Assembly: GCA_030533445.1 (NCBI GenBank)
Contig: CM060081.1
Location: 23,668,611 to 23,732,610, forward strand
Direction of reading: 5' to 3'
DNA length: 64,000 nucleotides
Origin: Cyprinodon diabolis
Lineage: Eukaryota; Chordata; Actinopteri; Cyprinodontiformes; Cyprinodontidae
The position numbers were made by a program, and so were the translations under genes. Positions 61,390-64,000 of the stretch are shown one piece after another. Position 1 is the first letter of the stretch; every line of letters begins with the position of its first letter. The notes under the pieces were generated by a model. The model did no database searches and was not told the DNA's origin. It worked only from the letters and a program-made list of their open reading frames with translations.

Positions 61390-62700
61390 GCTTTAGAACA
61401 TCGTAAAGTCAAGTTTTGGGTGGATGGTACAGAAGGCGGTAGAGAGGCTGGAGTAATTAACCATGAACAGGGGTGGAGCTAGATGGGGGGCCAGGGATGG
61501 CCATGGCCACCTCTACCATTTTTTCCCCCTCTAATACAGATGGTGGCACAAATACTCTCAAGTGGAATTCAAAACATTTTATCTTTTGGTGGTTAGTTAT
61601 ACACATCAATATATATAAATCAAAGATGATTAGTACAGAATTCATGCTCTTTTCAGAACTAGATTTTATGTTATATGGGGTAAAGAGAAAATTATGCGTC
61701 TCTACAATTCATCTAGGAGTCTTCAGTGAAATCAAACATAAATAACAATTCTAATAAAAACTTATCAAATAATCAATCTATGGAGATGTTAGTGCTTGTA
61801 AGTATTAGTTTTATGCAGAATGTTTATTGATACAAGTAGGTAAATAATGACAATGGAAAACATTTATGCCCCAGAACTCAAATCTGAAAGAGTTTTTTCC
61901 ACTTTACCTATTATCTAGAAATTACGGATGTTTAAATATATGCGTCTATTTGTTAGCAAAGGCTGTAGGAAAGTAAAGTTTGTCTTTATTTAGAAAATAT
62001 GGATTTTTTGCTTGTTAATTTTCCTGTTGGAACAGTGTAGATTGACCCTGAGGTTCTGGTGCCTATCCGCTTTCGGCCATCCCTTAGTGTACATTGGTTA
62101 TTGCCTGGCCACCCTTATAAAAAATTTCTGGCTACGCCTCTGACCATGAATTGAGTCCTTACATTTTAGAAGTGTATACGTACGCATCAAGAATGGGGGA
62201 TGGAGGGGTCAGGGTAGCCACTATTATTCCTGATGTGGAAGTGAAAATTAGTAAGAGGGCAAATGATAATTTATTTGCCTTTAAATGGGAGTATCTTGGA
62301 CTTCAACTGGTGTTATTTTCTGTGGAGGACAGTGTATCCATAAGAAAAATGAATACATCTGATTCAGGTAGTATACATTTTAGTGTTAAGAATATCTATT
62401 CACAGGTGAGAAAGGGTTTATAGAAGAAACAATTAATAGAATACGAGGAGCGGAGAAACACGTGTGCTTTTATGGGTAACAGTGTATATATAGGGTAGAA
62501 AATAATTAATTATGCAAAGCTGGAGGCAAGGGATATAAATTTCCCTGCAATCTCAAAGCTGAAGAAAAAGTATTAAGAATAGTTTGAAAAAGGCTTGGCA
62601 GAAAGACTGGGATGAGAGCACAAAGGACTGTTTTTATTATATAGGAGAGACTGACTAGGAATGGTGTCACTCATAAAAAGAATGGAGCATGGTTTTGCTA
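61390..62700 (+). mobile_element. Degenerate non-LTR retrotransposon RNase H region, split by an hAT element
   Basis: If the hAT element (61468-62142) and one duplication copy are skipped, the two sides read in one open frame. FWVDGTEGGREAGVINHELS is followed by ILEVYTYASRMGDGGVRVAT and then PDVEVKISKR. YT.aSr.gdg.vrvA..iP...v.isKR resembles the start of the RNase H domain at the end of ORF2 in I/Nimb-type LINEs (YTDGS... GAAV.IP). SDSGSIHF follows at about 62355. Near 62600 the phrase WQKDWDESTK recalls the WQ..WD....GR that comes after RNase H in these elements. Stops and frame changes follow, so it is dead. Confidence 0.45.
61468..62142. mobile_element. 675-bp non-autonomous hAT element with perfect 8-bp target duplication
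   Basis: The element begins CAGGGGTGGAGCTAGATGG and ends ...CTGGCTACGCCTCTG, whose reverse complement is CAGAGGCGTAGCCAG (similar to the left end at 12 of the first 16 positions). ACCATGAA stands directly outside both ends (61460-61467 and 62143-62150), a perfect 8-bp duplication. There is no transposase. A truncated relative is at 9230-9300. Open frames at 61457-61745 lie inside and are artefacts. Confidence 0.88.
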
Positions 62701-62719
62701 TCAGCAAAGGGAGGCACTT

Positions 62720-64000
62720 AATGCTTGTATGAAAGAAAACACAATTCCATTCACCATGAGGGCAAAATTAGAGGGATGTAAATATAGTAAAAGTAATATT
62801 AAAGGAGGACCGATATGGGTTTTCAAGGATATATTTTTTAAAATATAAATAAAGGCATATTAGATTGATGTTGGGGGGATAGGCTTTGTACATCAGGAAT
62901 CTTATAAAGTATTGGATTTAATTAGGCTAACTGTAATTGGCCATATATATAATATTGTGTCCACCAGGGAGCAGAATAGACCAACAAACCATTCAGCATT
63001 CATATGGAAACTTGGGTCTGTAAAACAGTATAAGTCAACAAGATTGTCAACACACAAATGGACACAGGGACTAAGACACTGACAAAAAGAAACTGCTACT
63101 GTTAGTTTTTGTTGCAGTGTTATATTATTATTAGTCTGTGGTTCCAATTTTATCTTTAGTTTAAGATCATGAGATGAACAGATTTATATTTGCCCTAAAA
63201 TATGCATGTTAAAAACGATTGCTCTGAAACTGTAGTTTGATATATTATGTTTCAAGAAGAAATTAACTGATTGATTCACCCTGTGTTTATATTTTAAATT
63301 CTCCCCACATATGTTAAAATGTTTGTGAGTGTTTTAATCCAAACAGATTGATTTTGATGTAATAATGATAAATACTTTTTTGTTTCTTTCAGTGTTTTTT
63401 GTGTTTCTTCTGTGCATTCCTTGTTGCTTTCTATTAAATTAGTATTAAGTGACCAGGCCTAAGTTCATGAAATGGGGCTTTTCTCACAGGTGGAAAAGAG
63501 GCAGTGTACCAGAAACCAGCAGTTTTTGTAGTAAACTAAGGTTTCTGAGGTTTTCCTTGTTAATAAAAAGAGCCATCATTTCTGGGTCACAGGGGAGAAG
63601 ATTAAAGTGGGCTCTTCTGACAAAACCGGGTCAGATAGACAATTGTAGATTAGACCACTGACATTTGGTAGGTAAAGTGATTTTTATTAATATGCAGCTG
63701 TAAATGTTGATTTTCCTTTATATATGTGCTGTGTATAAAGCAGAAAAGGATCTTTTGTAGCAGCCTGTCTTGCACCAGATATGACCTAAGACACTCTGTT
63801 GCTGTTTAACAATCTTCTGAAGAAAAAGGTAATCTTTGTCCACAATGGTCTTCATTTTATGAAGATTTCTTCTTTTAAAAATAATCTCTAGAGGTTCAAG
63901 GGAATGTTCCAGAGCAGATCAGCTTGTTGAGCTTAAAGCAATTTGCCCTGATGCTGTTACCCCAGCAGATAAAATAGATCACACTCTCCACAACAGACCT
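62720..64000. other. Right-edge stretch, nothing recognised
   Basis: Open frames at 62902-63147 (minus) and 63449-63661 (plus) have no family resemblance or splice context. The sequence is AT-rich and no repeat boundary is clear. The next exons of the 60350 gene, if any, are not visible here. Confidence 0.45.

Overview
The window is vertebrate nuclear DNA, almost certainly from a ray-finned (teleost) fish. The evidence is the spliced vertebrate genes with GT-AG introns, an AT-rich intergenic background, and a typical fish load of hAT-type MITEs, tRNA-type SINEs, LINE tails ending in gcgctatataaataaact, and simple repeats. No bacterial, plasmid or CRISPR feature is present. Species cannot be named from the sequence.

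Layout. 1-12.8 kb is gene-poor: a perfect 25-bp hairpin (397-450), a CpG-rich island (about 6.74-7.23 kb), a 516-bp MITE (7825-8340) and two related LTR-like elements (8411-9126, 9773-10636). At 12.85-13.33 kb lies a broken piece of a protein family I recall from teleosts. Five recognisable genes then run in a row on the minus strand: a short WASP-like gene (14696-17135, first exon not found), mapkapk3 (21427-28245, 10 coding exons, 404 aa), uroc1 (31740-41560, 19 exons, 673 aa), chchd4/MIA40 (44741-47682, 3 exons, 149 aa) and sec61a1 (50214-58059, 12 exons, 476 aa). For the last four I traced every coding exon; all splice phases agree and there is no in-frame stop.

The right end is a nest of mobile DNA. 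Head-to-head with sec61a1, a plus-strand exon (60350) encodes the N-terminus of what looks like a SWIM/YqaJ-type 'uncharacterized' fish family. A 1,720-bp decayed hAT transposon with a perfect 8-bp target duplication sits between the two genes. Without it, the two start codons would be only about 560 bp apart. The plus-strand exon runs straight into a 165-bp tandem repeat whose units contain a 23-bp hairpin. Further right, a second hAT element (61468-62142, perfect 8-bp duplication) has split an open frame that reads as a degenerate non-LTR retrotransposon RNase H region.

Functionally the five genes are unrelated housekeeping or tissue genes (actin regulation, p38 signalling, histidine catabolism, mitochondrial intermembrane-space import, ER translocation). 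Their common strand is not evidence of a shared pathway. I found no convincing new multi-gene system. The most notable items are the WASP-like protein without a CRIB motif or acidic tail, the hAT insertion in a putative bidirectional promoter, the hairpin-bearing tandem array, the transposon nested in the retrotransposon, and the perfect hairpin near the left edge.
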